42,892 nt of DNA from Cyclobacteriaceae bacterium (GTDB lineage Bacteria; Bacteroidota; Bacteroidia; Cytophagales; Cyclobacteriaceae), in contig JALSJF010000248.1 of NCBI GenBank assembly GCA_026989505.1, positions 1-42,892 of the forward strand, in the 5' to 3' direction. Shown here one piece after another: positions 25,385-33,125 of this stretch. The notes under the pieces are model-generated. The model searched no databases and had not been told where the DNA came from. It saw nothing but the letters and a program-made list of their open reading frames with translations. Each line of letters opens with the position of its first letter. Within the stretch, counting starts at the first letter, position 1. Position numbers and translations under genes: made by a program.

Positions 25385-26403
25385 GCCGGGCCTAAGCCTA
25401 AGGCTACACCATTGCCCGGTTTTGCCGGGTAAATTATCCTGCCGTTGTCAAAGGTAACCCCGGTAGCCGGGTCGTTGGTGATTAACAGGGTACCATCGGC
25501 ATCAAGGTGATCGAGCAGGGGGGCCAGTTGCGTAACAGCCGAAATGCCTACGGAAGATTCCGTCATACAGCCGGCCATTACCTGCATGCCCAGGGTGCGG
25601 GCGCGGTCAATCATTCTCCGGGCGGGGGTAATACCCCCACATTTGGTGAGTTTGATGTTGATGCCGTGAAAATACCCGGCACATTTATCCACATCCCCTT
25701 CAACCAGGCAAGCCTCATCGGCAATAACCGGTAACACACTGTTTTTATACACTTTCTTCATGCCCTGCCAGTCATCCGGGTCCAGGGGTTGTTCAATAAA
25801 CTCAACCCCAAGTTGTTGTAGTTCTGTAGCGTTGGCAATGGTCTCATCGGCCGTCCAGCCACAGTTGGCATCTACGCGGAAAACCGCCTCTGTCTGTTGC
25901 CGCAGGGCACGAATGATTTCAATATCATTTTTTGTACCCAACTTAATTTTATAAAGGGGCCACGGCATAGCGGCCATTTTAGCAACCATTTCTTCAACCG
26001 GGGCAATGCCAATGGTATAATCGGTCATGGGTACCGGTTGGTTGGTGTGGCCAATATACTCCCGGGTGGTAACCCCATGCTTCTTGCCATACCAATCATA
26101 GGCCGCCTCATCTATGGCGCACAAAGGGAAGCTGCCTATAGCTATATTATTGGCTATATGGTGATGAAGGTCCTCAGGAGCAGATAACCTGTACCCGGCA
26201 AGCTCTTCCGCAGCCCGTTTAAGGTCGGCCACAAGGGCGGCATAGGTAATACCAAAATACGTATTCACCGTAACTTCGCCATACCCGGTATGACCGTCCT
26301 GACGTAAACTAACAATAATAGTTTTTTGTACATCCCGCTGACTATGGGCTGTTTTAAAGGTGCTTTTAAGCTTTAAATCGAATTCCTGATAAGTTATCTC
26401 CAT
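25381..26403 (-). CDS. L-Ala-D/L-Glu (dipeptide) epimerase, enolase superfamily
   Basis: The 340-residue protein has the enolase-superfamily capping domain at its start (residues ~1-120) and a modified TIM barrel. Catalytic residues are visible: the KxK pair YKIKLG (Lys152, Lys154), metal ligands Asp178 (FRVDANCGW), Glu204 (FIEQPL) and Asp229 (IADEAC), and the second lysine in NIKLTKCGG. A DADG motif near the C-terminus is of the DxD type that binds the dipeptide amino group in Ala-Glu epimerases. Such enzymes epimerise muropeptide-derived L-Ala-D-Glu during peptidoglycan recycling. It lies 14 bases after the MATE gene in the same direction and is probably in its operon. Confidence 0.92.
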   Translation of the reverse strand: MEITYQEFDLKLKSTFKTAHSQRDVQKTIIVSLRQDGHTGYGEVTVNTYFGITYAALVADLKRAAEELAGYRLSAPEDLHHHIANNIAIGSFPLCAIDEAAYDWYGKKHGVTTREYIGHTNQPVPMTDYTIGIAPVEEMVAKMAAMPWPLYKIKLGTKNDIEIIRALRQQTEAVFRVDANCGWTADETIANATELQQLGVEFIEQPLDPDDWQGMKKVYKNSVLPVIADEACLVEGDVDKCAGYFHGINIKLTKCGGITPARRMIDRARTLGMQVMAGCMTESSVGISAVTQLAPLLDHLDADGTLLITNDPATGVTFDNGRIIYPAKPGNGVALGLGPA

Positions 26404-26417
26404 AGCATAAGGTAAAG

Positions 26418-27752
26418 TTACAGGGCTATACGTTTATTGGCCAGTTTGATGAACCGCAGGAAGACCCAGATGGCGGCTATGGTCAGGCCAAAAAATATAC
26501 CGAACCAAATACCATTGGCCCCATAACCATATTGAAAGGCCAGAATGTAAGCCAGGGGCAGGGCAATTACCCAATAGGCAAAAAAGGTAATCATAGTGGG
26601 TATTTTTACATCTTTCATCCCCCTGAGGGCGCCCAGCATGATAACCTGCACACCATCCGAAAGCTGAAACAAGGCCGCGATGATAAGCAATGAAGAAGCA
26701 ATTTCAATTACGGCTACCTCATCGTTATACAACAACGGCAGATAATTACGGCCGGCAATAAAAACTATTGCAAAAAAAGTCATCAGACTTGCCCCCATGC
26801 CCACCAGGGTAAGGGCAGCCCTTTTCATGGTTTTATAGTTTCGTTTACCCAACTGATTGCCCACCCGGATGGCGGCAGCCGCCCCCAGGCCGGAAACCGT
26901 CATATAGGTAATGGAAGCCAGGTTGATGGCAATCTGATGGGCCGCCTGGGTTACCGCCCCTATCCAGCCCATCATCAGGGCTGCCATGCTAAAGGCCCCG
27001 ATCTCAAACACAAACTGCAAGCCGGCCGGCACGCCTATGCGCAGTAAATCCCTGATCAGCTTTAAATCCAGGTTTTTTAACCCCATGCCCGATAAATAGG
27101 GTTTAAAACGGTGGTTGGTCAGTACATAAACAACCAAGCCCACCGCCATTACCGTGCGGGCAATTAACGTGGCAATACCTGCCCCCAGCAGGCCCAGGGC
27201 CGGGAAACCAAATTTACCATAGATAAGTATATAGTTCAGGATAATATTCAACACGTTCATACTCACCGATACCACCATCGGCACCTTGGTCATCGATAAG
27301 CCCTCGCTGAACTGGCGAAAGGTTTGAAAAACCAGCAAGGGTATCATGGAAAAACCAATAACAAACATATAGGGAGTGGCCTGCTCCACCACGGCTGCCT
27401 CCTGACCAAAAAGGTGGAGGTAATTGGCCGCCACCATCACCAGGCCGAAAAGGACAATACCCAGCAGCGCATTCACGACCAGCCCATGGCGTAATACCTG
27501 GCCACACGCCTTTTTTTTTCCCTCGCCATCGGCAAAGCCAACCAGGGGGGTAATAGCAAACGATACCCCCAGGCCAAACGTCATAAAGAAGTAAAAGATG
27601 GCGTTGCCCAGCGAGGCCCCGGCCAGCGGGATATAGCCTACCTGCCCTACCATCATATTATCGGCCACGCCCACCATTACCTGCCCCAACTGGCTGGCCA
27701 TTACCGGCACAGCGAGGTTAACATTGATACGTAAGTGTTCTCTTATGGTCAT
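26418..27752 (-). CDS. MATE family multidrug/cation exporter
   Basis: The 444-residue protein is a polytopic membrane protein of about 12 helices with MATE signatures: VPVMASQLGQVMVGVADNMMVG in helix 1-2, GFSMIPLLVFQTFRQFSEGLSM, and an internally repeated second half starting LKLIRDLLRIGVPAGLQFVFE with TVSGLGAAAAIRVGNQLGK. It exports drugs or organic cations in exchange for Na+ or H+. ATG 27752 is used: it opens right at the first conserved segment, while an in-frame extension to 27986 runs antisense through rnhB. The downstream dipeptide epimerase suggests a possible link to peptide or muropeptide handling, though that is only context. Confidence 0.93.
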   Translation of the reverse strand: MTIREHLRINVNLAVPVMASQLGQVMVGVADNMMVGQVGYIPLAGASLGNAIFYFFMTFGLGVSFAITPLVGFADGEGKKKACGQVLRHGLVVNALLGIVLFGLVMVAANYLHLFGQEAAVVEQATPYMFVIGFSMIPLLVFQTFRQFSEGLSMTKVPMVVSVSMNVLNIILNYILIYGKFGFPALGLLGAGIATLIARTVMAVGLVVYVLTNHRFKPYLSGMGLKNLDLKLIRDLLRIGVPAGLQFVFEIGAFSMAALMMGWIGAVTQAAHQIAINLASITYMTVSGLGAAAAIRVGNQLGKRNYKTMKRAALTLVGMGASLMTFFAIVFIAGRNYLPLLYNDEVAVIEIASSLLIIAALFQLSDGVQVIMLGALRGMKDVKIPTMITFFAYWVIALPLAYILAFQYGYGANGIWFGIFFGLTIAAIWVFLRFIKLANKRIAL

Positions 27753-27831
27753 TTTACCGGCAACAGGGCGACAAAAATAGGGTAAAACCACGTAGCCGCT
27801 GGGCAAAATATGGTATTTTAGCCGCGGAATT

Positions 27832-28428
27832 ATGTTAGCGGCCCGATTTTCCCCCAACTTACGCGAGGCAGGCTGTGATGAGGCCGGACGCGGTTGTCTT
27901 GCCGGCCCCGTAGTGGCGGCAGCGGTAATATTGCCGGATAGTTTCACCCACCGGCAATTAAACGACTCAAAAAAGCTGTCGGCCAAAGCACGCCAGCAAC
28001 TGCGGATAATTATTGAACAGGAAGCCCTGGACTGGGCTGTAGCCTTTGTTGATAATCAGGAAATTGATAAAATCAATATTTTAAAGGCTTCCTTTCTGGC
28101 CATGCACCGGGCTGTTGAACAGCTCACCCGGAAGCCGGACTTACTGCTGATTGACGGTAACCGGTTTACCCCTTACCCCGGCATAGCCCATAAATGTTTT
28201 GTTAAGGGTGATGGCCGGTTTCTAGCCATTGCCGCTGCTTCCATCCTGGCCAAAACCCACCGCGATGAATATATGCAGCAACTTGACAAAAAACACCCCG
28301 GCTACGGCTGGGGGAAAAATATGGGCTACCCCACACAGGCACACCGCCAAGCCCTTAAAACCCTGGGGGTTACCTCCTATCACCGGCAGAGCTTTCAGTT
28401 ATTGCCACGGCAGTACGCGTTGTTTTAG
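27832..28428 (+). CDS. rnhB: Ribonuclease HII
   Basis: The 198-residue enzyme removes RNA from RNA-DNA hybrids and misincorporated ribonucleotides. The RNase HII signature EAGCDEAGRGCLAGPVVAAAVIL is present with the first two catalytic acids (Asp and Glu of CDEAGRG). LLIDGNRF supplies the third, and AAASILAKTHRDEYM the last Asp. The HPGYGWGKNMGYPTQAHRQAL segment near the end is also typical. Length is normal for the family. It is divergent from the MATE gene (79-base gap), and its 3' end abuts the heptanucleotide array. Confidence 0.97.
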   Translation: MLAARFSPNLREAGCDEAGRGCLAGPVVAAAVILPDSFTHRQLNDSKKLSAKARQQLRIIIEQEALDWAVAFVDNQEIDKINILKASFLAMHRAVEQLTRKPDLLLIDGNRFTPYPGIAHKCFVKGDGRFLAIAAASILAKTHRDEYMQQLDKKHPGYGWGKNMGYPTQAHRQALKTLGVTSYHRQSFQLLPRQYALF

Positions 28429-28603
28429 CGTTTGAAGCTGGGAGTTTGAAGTTCGGAGTTTTAAGTTTTAAGTTCGCAGTTGATGATGTAAATCGTAAAT
28501 CGCAACTCGTAACTCGTAACTCCTAATTCTTAACTCGTAATTCCTAATTCTTAACTCGTAATTCTTAACTCGTAATTCCTAACCCATCAACCGTAATCCG
28601 TAA
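28429..28603. repeat. Inverted heptanucleotide repeat array, 25 units
   Basis: Starting on the base after the rnhB stop codon, 25 consecutive heptads keep one phase. The left eight or so read AGTTNNN (for example AGTTTGA, AGTTCGG, AGTTTTA twice, AGTTCGC). The right ones read mostly CTCGTAA, TTCTTAA or TTCCTAA, equivalent to AACTCGT or AATTCTT. Left units on the minus strand read AACTNNN, so the array reverses orientation near 28480-28492 and could fold into a long imperfect hairpin. It ends a few bases before the moeA stop codon. It resembles the 7-bp STRR repeats described in cyanobacteria and has no coding potential. Confidence 0.85.
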
Positions 28604-28609
28604 TTCCCA

Positions 28610-29803
28610 TCATCTATATCCCCAGCACGGGAACACCTCCCCGGCTTTAAACGTATCTTTCCCTTGTGGCAGTTCCAGGAAAGCATCGGCTTCGGGCAGG
28701 TTGGCGAGATCACCCGAACCCTGCCCGGGGGCAGGCGTGGCCAAAAGCCGGCCGTGGTCATCAAAATGCAATTTTACCTGCAAAAAGTAGGTGAGGTTGG
28801 GTTTAAAGGTAAAATCTTCCGCCAGCACGGCCTTGGGGGCTTTGGGTTCCACGCCTGCCGAGCGGTATAAAAAGGGCACCACATAGCGGATGAGGCCCAC
28901 AAAACTCGACACCGGGTTGCCCGGCAAAGCAAATACCACCGCCTTTTTATACCGCCCAAACCAGAAGGGTTTGCCCGGGCGCTGGGCAACAAAATGAAAT
29001 AGCTTTTCTACCCCCAGTTCAGCCAGGATTTCCGGCACAAAATCCAGCTTGCCCTTTGATACCCCGCCACTCAACACCACGGCATCATAGTTGGCCAGGA
29101 TTTCTTTCAGCCCCTGGCGGATTTGCGCTTTATCATCGAGCAGATGGAAAGCCTTCGCTACAAATTTATGCGCTTGTAAAGCGGCTACCAGGGCGTGTAC
29201 GTTCGATTTTCTTATCTGATGCGGCAGTGGCATGGCCTCAATCTCCACCAACTCATCCCCGGTAGCAATTACCGCCACCCGGGGGCTGCGGGCCACGGTA
29301 ACCTCAACCCTGCCCACCGTAGCCAGAACGGCAATTTCAGCCGGGCCCAACACCCGGTCGGCCGCCAGGAGCACCGCCCCCAACTGGCGGTCAGCGCCTT
29401 GCAAATGTACATGCTGGCCCGGTTTTACCTGATGGCCGGCCCTGATGACCGCCTTGCCCCCGTTGAGGGTGACCTCCTCATACTTTACTACCGTATCGGC
29501 ATTAGCCGGCATCACCGCCCCGGTCATTACCTCTAAGCAACCATCACTGCCGGTGAGTGTCTTTTGCGGGGTGCCGGCTGCCGACAGCCCCTCAACCACA
29601 AATTCCCGCACCCCTTTTTCCCAGGCGGCAAATTGAATAGCGATGCCATCCATCATTACCCGGTTGAAAGGCGGAAAATCACGATCGGCCACCACCGCCT
29701 GTTTCAGCACCCTGCCCATAGCCCCGGCCAGTGGTATTGCTTCTGTGCCCAGGCCTAATAACGATGCCCCTATAACATTATCTGCTTCATTTACTGATAC
29801 CAT
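28610..29803 (-). CDS. moeA: Molybdopterin molybdotransferase
   Basis: The 397-residue protein inserts molybdate into adenylylated molybdopterin, the last step of molybdenum cofactor synthesis. Family features are an N-terminal VSVNEADNVIGASLLG segment, the RDFPPFNRVMMDGIAI motif (usual form: DxPxFDxSxMDGYA), TGAVMPANADTVVKYEE, GDELVE in the MoCF domain, the SGGVSKGKLDFVPEIL loop, and PGNPVSSFVGLIRYVVPFL. A domain-IV barrel follows. ATG 29803 is chosen; another ATG at 29821 adds six residues. No other molybdenum cofactor gene is adjacent. Its 3' end lies next to the heptanucleotide array. Confidence 0.95.
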   Translation of the reverse strand: MVSVNEADNVIGASLLGLGTEAIPLAGAMGRVLKQAVVADRDFPPFNRVMMDGIAIQFAAWEKGVREFVVEGLSAAGTPQKTLTGSDGCLEVMTGAVMPANADTVVKYEEVTLNGGKAVIRAGHQVKPGQHVHLQGADRQLGAVLLAADRVLGPAEIAVLATVGRVEVTVARSPRVAVIATGDELVEIEAMPLPHQIRKSNVHALVAALQAHKFVAKAFHLLDDKAQIRQGLKEILANYDAVVLSGGVSKGKLDFVPEILAELGVEKLFHFVAQRPGKPFWFGRYKKAVVFALPGNPVSSFVGLIRYVVPFLYRSAGVEPKAPKAVLAEDFTFKPNLTYFLQVKLHFDDHGRLLATPAPGQGSGDLANLPEADAFLELPQGKDTFKAGEVFPCWGYR

Positions 29804-29930
29804 AACCAAGCGTTTCGGCAAATATAATCAGAAGAAAGCGGCTACATTGCAACCATAATCGTATAAAACCATATCCATCGGCAATAAGCCAAAATCAACT
29901 ATCTTTACGCAACCAAAAACCAAAATCAAC

Positions 29931-31967
29931 ATGAGAAATACAACAGCAAGTTTTCTATTATTTTTATTTGTCTCGGTAAGCGCCTACGGCCAGCAACCGG
30001 TAAATCTTGAGTCGGTAGAACCCGGCCGCTTCGACCAGGGCAAAATGTGGACGTTTGAAAATGCCCCGGTGGCCTATTTTAAGGAAGCCTATGGTTTTGA
30101 TGCCACCGGTGAATGGTTGGAGGATGCCCGTAAATCGGCTATCCGCTTTGCCAGTTGGTGTTCGGGGTCGTTTATCTCTGCCGATGGCCTGATCCTGACC
30201 AATCATCATTGCTCCCGCGGGGTAGTGGCTTCGGTAATGAAAGAAGATGAAAATTTTGACGAGAACGGTTTCTATGCCCCCACCCTGGCCGATGAAAGAC
30301 GCGCTCCCAACCTGTATGTTGACCAGATGGTGATGCTGGCCGATATTACCAGCGAGGTAAAAGCCATGGCTGACCTCAGCCCCGATTCTGCCCTGCAAGT
30401 TATCCAACAACGCTATCAGCAAAAACCGGATTGGCAGGGGTTGCGCCTGGAAACCCGCACTTTTTACAGTGGCGGCCGCTATTCACTCTACGGGTTTAAG
30501 CGCTATAACGATATCCGCCTGGTACTTTACCCCGAACTGGCATTGGGCTACTTCGGTGGCGACCCGGATAATTTTACCTATCCGCGTTATAACCTCGATT
30601 TTACCCTCTGGCGCGCTTACGATGAAAACGGGCAGCCCCTGAAGCCTGCTAATTACTTTGCGTTTAACCCGGCCGGGGCCAAAGAAAACGAACCGGTATT
30701 CGTAATTGGTAACCCCGGCAGTACCGGCCGGTATTTAACCATGGCCCAACTTTATTTCCAGCGCGACATTACCGTACCGGTAATCCTCTCGTACCTGCGC
30801 GACCACATGGAAATTCTGCTGGCAGCCGCGGAAACTATTGAGGACGTCTATAAAAAAGACAGCGTGGTAAACCTGGCCTTTGGCCTGAGCAATTCCAATA
30901 AAGCGTACACCGGACGGTTAAACGGCTACTACGATCAGGTGTTGATGACCAAAAAAGAGAAAAAAGAGCAACAGGTCAGGGCCAATGTAACCCTTGAAGG
31001 GGAAGACCCCTGGCAAGCGCTGGCCAATAATGTAAAAGAGGCCGGTAAATATTATCCTGAAGTGCTGTTGCTGCGCCCGGGAAACCTGCAGGGAAAAGTA
31101 AACCAACTGATTCACCAATTATATGATTATCAGCAGGTGCTGGTGGCCGAAGATGAAGACGGAATTAACGAGGCCCGCGAGTCTATCGGGAAAATCCTGT
31201 CGGGGTTTGACCCGCAACTGGAAAAGGCCTTGTTTACCGTGCTGCTGGAAGAATTGCATAAGCACTCTACCCAGGGCTATATTGAGGGCCTGCTGGCCGG
31301 CAAGTCGCCTGTTAACCGGGTAGAGGAAATATTCAATACCAGTATCCTGCTCAACGACCAGGAAAAATTCTTCAAGCTAAAGGCCAGGAAACTGGCCAAA
31401 GAGCCGCTGCTGGCTTTTGCCGAAGTTTTTGCCCCCATGTATAAAAACTCGCGTAGTGAATATGGCCGTATTTCTGCCGGCAACAAAGCGTACGAAGAAA
31501 AAATCATGAACCTGCAATATGAATTAAGCGGGGTAAGCAGCCCCCCGGATGCCACCTTCTCCCTCAGAATTGCCGATGGGGTAGTAAAAGGCTATGAATA
31601 TAATGGTACCGAAGCCCCTTATTTTACCACTTATTTCGGGCTTTACGACCGGTATTACAGCCATGAAAAAAAGTATCCGTGGAACCTGCCGGAAAAATGG
31701 CTTAACCCTTCGTTGGAGTTACTGAAATCACCCCTGAACTTTGTCTGCACAGCCGATATTATTGGCGGCAATTCGGGCAGCCCGGTGATTAACACCAAAC
31801 AGGAAGTAGTGGGTTTGGTCTTTGACGGCAATATTGAAAGCTTACCCGGATACTTTATCTTTGACAATACCTACAACCGCACCGTATCGGTACATGCCGG
31901 GGGTATTGCCGCGGCCTTAAAATATGTTTACCATGCCGACAGGATAGTGGAAGAATTATCCCATTAA
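29931..31967 (+). CDS. S46 family dipeptidyl-peptidase (DPP7-like)
   Basis: The 678-residue exported serine peptidase has a signal peptide ending near residue 20 (SAYGQ). Chymotrypsin-fold catalytic elements of family S46 are present: SGSFISADGLILTNHHC (His92/93), FGGDPDNFTYPRYNLDF (acid residue), and GGNSGSPVIN (Ser615). S46 enzymes release dipeptides from the N-terminus of oligopeptides in the periplasm of Bacteroidota that feed on protein. After the serine, GLVFDGNIESLPG has Gly where DPP11 enzymes carry a specificity-setting Arg, so preference for hydrophobic rather than acidic P1 residues (DPP7 type) is likely. It is a single gene with a terminator downstream. Confidence 0.93.
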   Translation: MRNTTASFLLFLFVSVSAYGQQPVNLESVEPGRFDQGKMWTFENAPVAYFKEAYGFDATGEWLEDARKSAIRFASWCSGSFISADGLILTNHHCSRGVVASVMKEDENFDENGFYAPTLADERRAPNLYVDQMVMLADITSEVKAMADLSPDSALQVIQQRYQQKPDWQGLRLETRTFYSGGRYSLYGFKRYNDIRLVLYPELALGYFGGDPDNFTYPRYNLDFTLWRAYDENGQPLKPANYFAFNPAGAKENEPVFVIGNPGSTGRYLTMAQLYFQRDITVPVILSYLRDHMEILLAAAETIEDVYKKDSVVNLAFGLSNSNKAYTGRLNGYYDQVLMTKKEKKEQQVRANVTLEGEDPWQALANNVKEAGKYYPEVLLLRPGNLQGKVNQLIHQLYDYQQVLVAEDEDGINEARESIGKILSGFDPQLEKALFTVLLEELHKHSTQGYIEGLLAGKSPVNRVEEIFNTSILLNDQEKFFKLKARKLAKEPLLAFAEVFAPMYKNSRSEYGRISAGNKAYEEKIMNLQYELSGVSSPPDATFSLRIADGVVKGYEYNGTEAPYFTTYFGLYDRYYSHEKKYPWNLPEKWLNPSLELLKSPLNFVCTADIIGGNSGSPVINTKQEVVGLVFDGNIESLPGYFIFDNTYNRTVSVHAGGIAAALKYVYHADRIVEELSH

Positions 31968-32014
31968 GCCTCCGGCAGCAAAATAACAAACTGCTGGGCT
32001 TGTCCCACAAACTG

Positions 32015-32053
32015 CGGGTCGCATGAACAACTTGTTTTTGCGGCCCGTTTTTT
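32015..32053 (+). terminator. Rho-independent terminator after the S46 peptidase
   Basis: CGGGTCGCA (32015-32023) pairs with TGCGGCCCG (32039-32047), nine pairs with one G-T, and the 15-base loop can itself form AACAA/TTGTT. Six T residues follow (32048-32053). It lies about 50 bases past the S46 stop codon. Confidence 0.75.
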
Positions 32054-32101
32054 ATTGGCAATACAATCGCAGGTATAGTTCCGTTTTTAATCTGCAAGCC
32101 C

Positions 32102-32109
32102 TACTTTTG
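32102..32109 (+). promoter_or_regulatory. Bacteroidota -7 box (TACTTTTG) upstream of pdhB
   Basis: TACTTTTG matches TAnnTTTG and ends 23 bases before the pdhB ATG. The -33 region (AGTT near 32077) is weak. Together with the terminator just upstream, it supports a separate transcript for pdhB. Confidence 0.45.
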
Positions 32110-32132
32110 CACCACCAAATGCAACCGCAGTT

Positions 32133-33110
32133 ATGAGAGAAATTCAATTTAGGGAAGCCCTTGGGGAAGCCATGAGCGAAGAAATGAGGCGTGATGGGAA
32201 CGTCTTTCTTATGGGTGAAGAAGTGGCTGAATATAATGGCGCCTACAAAGTAAGCCAGGGCATGCTGGCCGAGTTTGGCCCCGAAAGGGTTATTGATACC
32301 CCCATTACCGAGCTTGGCTTTGCCGGCCTGGGTGTGGGTGCAGCCATGAACGGCCTGCGGCCGATAATTGAATTTATGACTTTCAATTTCTCGCTGGTAG
32401 CCATTGACCAGATTATTAACTCGGCTGCCAAAATGCTTTATATGAGTGGCGGGCAGTTTCCCATACCCATGGTGTTTCGCGGCCCTACAGGCAATGCCGG
32501 TATGCTGTCGGCCCAGCACTCGCAAAATTTTGAGAACTGGTTTGCCAACACCCCCGGGTTAAAAGTAGTGGTCCCTTCTACCCCCTATGATGCCAAAGGC
32601 CTGCTCAAGGCCTCCATCCGCGATAACGACCCGGTGATTTTTATGGAATCGGAGCTGATGTACGGCATGAAAGGCGAGGTGCCCGAAGGCGAATACCTGC
32701 TGCCCATAGGGGTGGCGGAAATAAAACGCGAAGGTACCGATGTAACCCTGGTAACTTTTGGCAAAATTTACCATGAAGTAGTAAAAGCGGCCGATGAACT
32801 GGCCAAAGAAGGGGTAAGCGCAGAGATTATTGATTTACGCACCGTACGCCCTATCGATTACGACATGGTGATTAACTCGGTTAAAAAAACCAATCGCCTG
32901 GTCGTAGTTGAAGAAGCCTGGCCCCTGTCGTCCATTGCCTCAGAAATAACTTATCACGTACAAAAATATGCGTTCGACTACCTTGATGCCCCGGTGCAGA
33001 AGGTAAACAACCAGGACCTGCCCCTGGGCTATGCCCCTACCCTTATTGAAGCTACCTTGCCCAATGCCAAACGGACCATTGAAGCGGTAAAAGCGGTAAT
33101 GTACCAATAG
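32133..33110 (+). CDS. pdhB: Pyruvate dehydrogenase E1 component, beta subunit
   Basis: The 325-residue protein is the beta chain of the thiamine-dependent E1 of the pyruvate dehydrogenase complex, which feeds acetyl-CoA to the citric acid cycle. It matches the family throughout: IQFREALGEAMSEEMRRDGNVFLMGEEVAEYNGAYKVSQGML, DTPITELGFAGLGVGAAMNGLRPI, EFMTFNF, then the transketolase C-terminal domain with VVEEAWPLSSIASEI. The alpha subunit, E2 and E3 genes are not adjacent. This solitary placement is notable, because E1 alpha and beta must assemble as a heterotetramer. A related branched-chain 2-oxoacid E1 beta is possible but less likely. Confidence 0.92.
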   Translation: MREIQFREALGEAMSEEMRRDGNVFLMGEEVAEYNGAYKVSQGMLAEFGPERVIDTPITELGFAGLGVGAAMNGLRPIIEFMTFNFSLVAIDQIINSAAKMLYMSGGQFPIPMVFRGPTGNAGMLSAQHSQNFENWFANTPGLKVVVPSTPYDAKGLLKASIRDNDPVIFMESELMYGMKGEVPEGEYLLPIGVAEIKREGTDVTLVTFGKIYHEVVKAADELAKEGVSAEIIDLRTVRPIDYDMVINSVKKTNRLVVVEEAWPLSSIASEITYHVQKYAFDYLDAPVQKVNNQDLPLGYAPTLIEATLPNAKRTIEAVKAVMYQ

Positions 33111-33125
33111 CCCCGCTCCACCCGC

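Noticed and set aside
27753-27986. N-terminal extension of the MATE gene
   Set aside because: The extra 78 residues run antisense through the start of rnhB and are unlike any MATE N-terminus; the conserved start is at 27752.
28429-28603. CRISPR array
   Set aside because: The units are 7 bases with no spacers and no cas genes nearby; it is a short tandem repeat, not a CRISPR.
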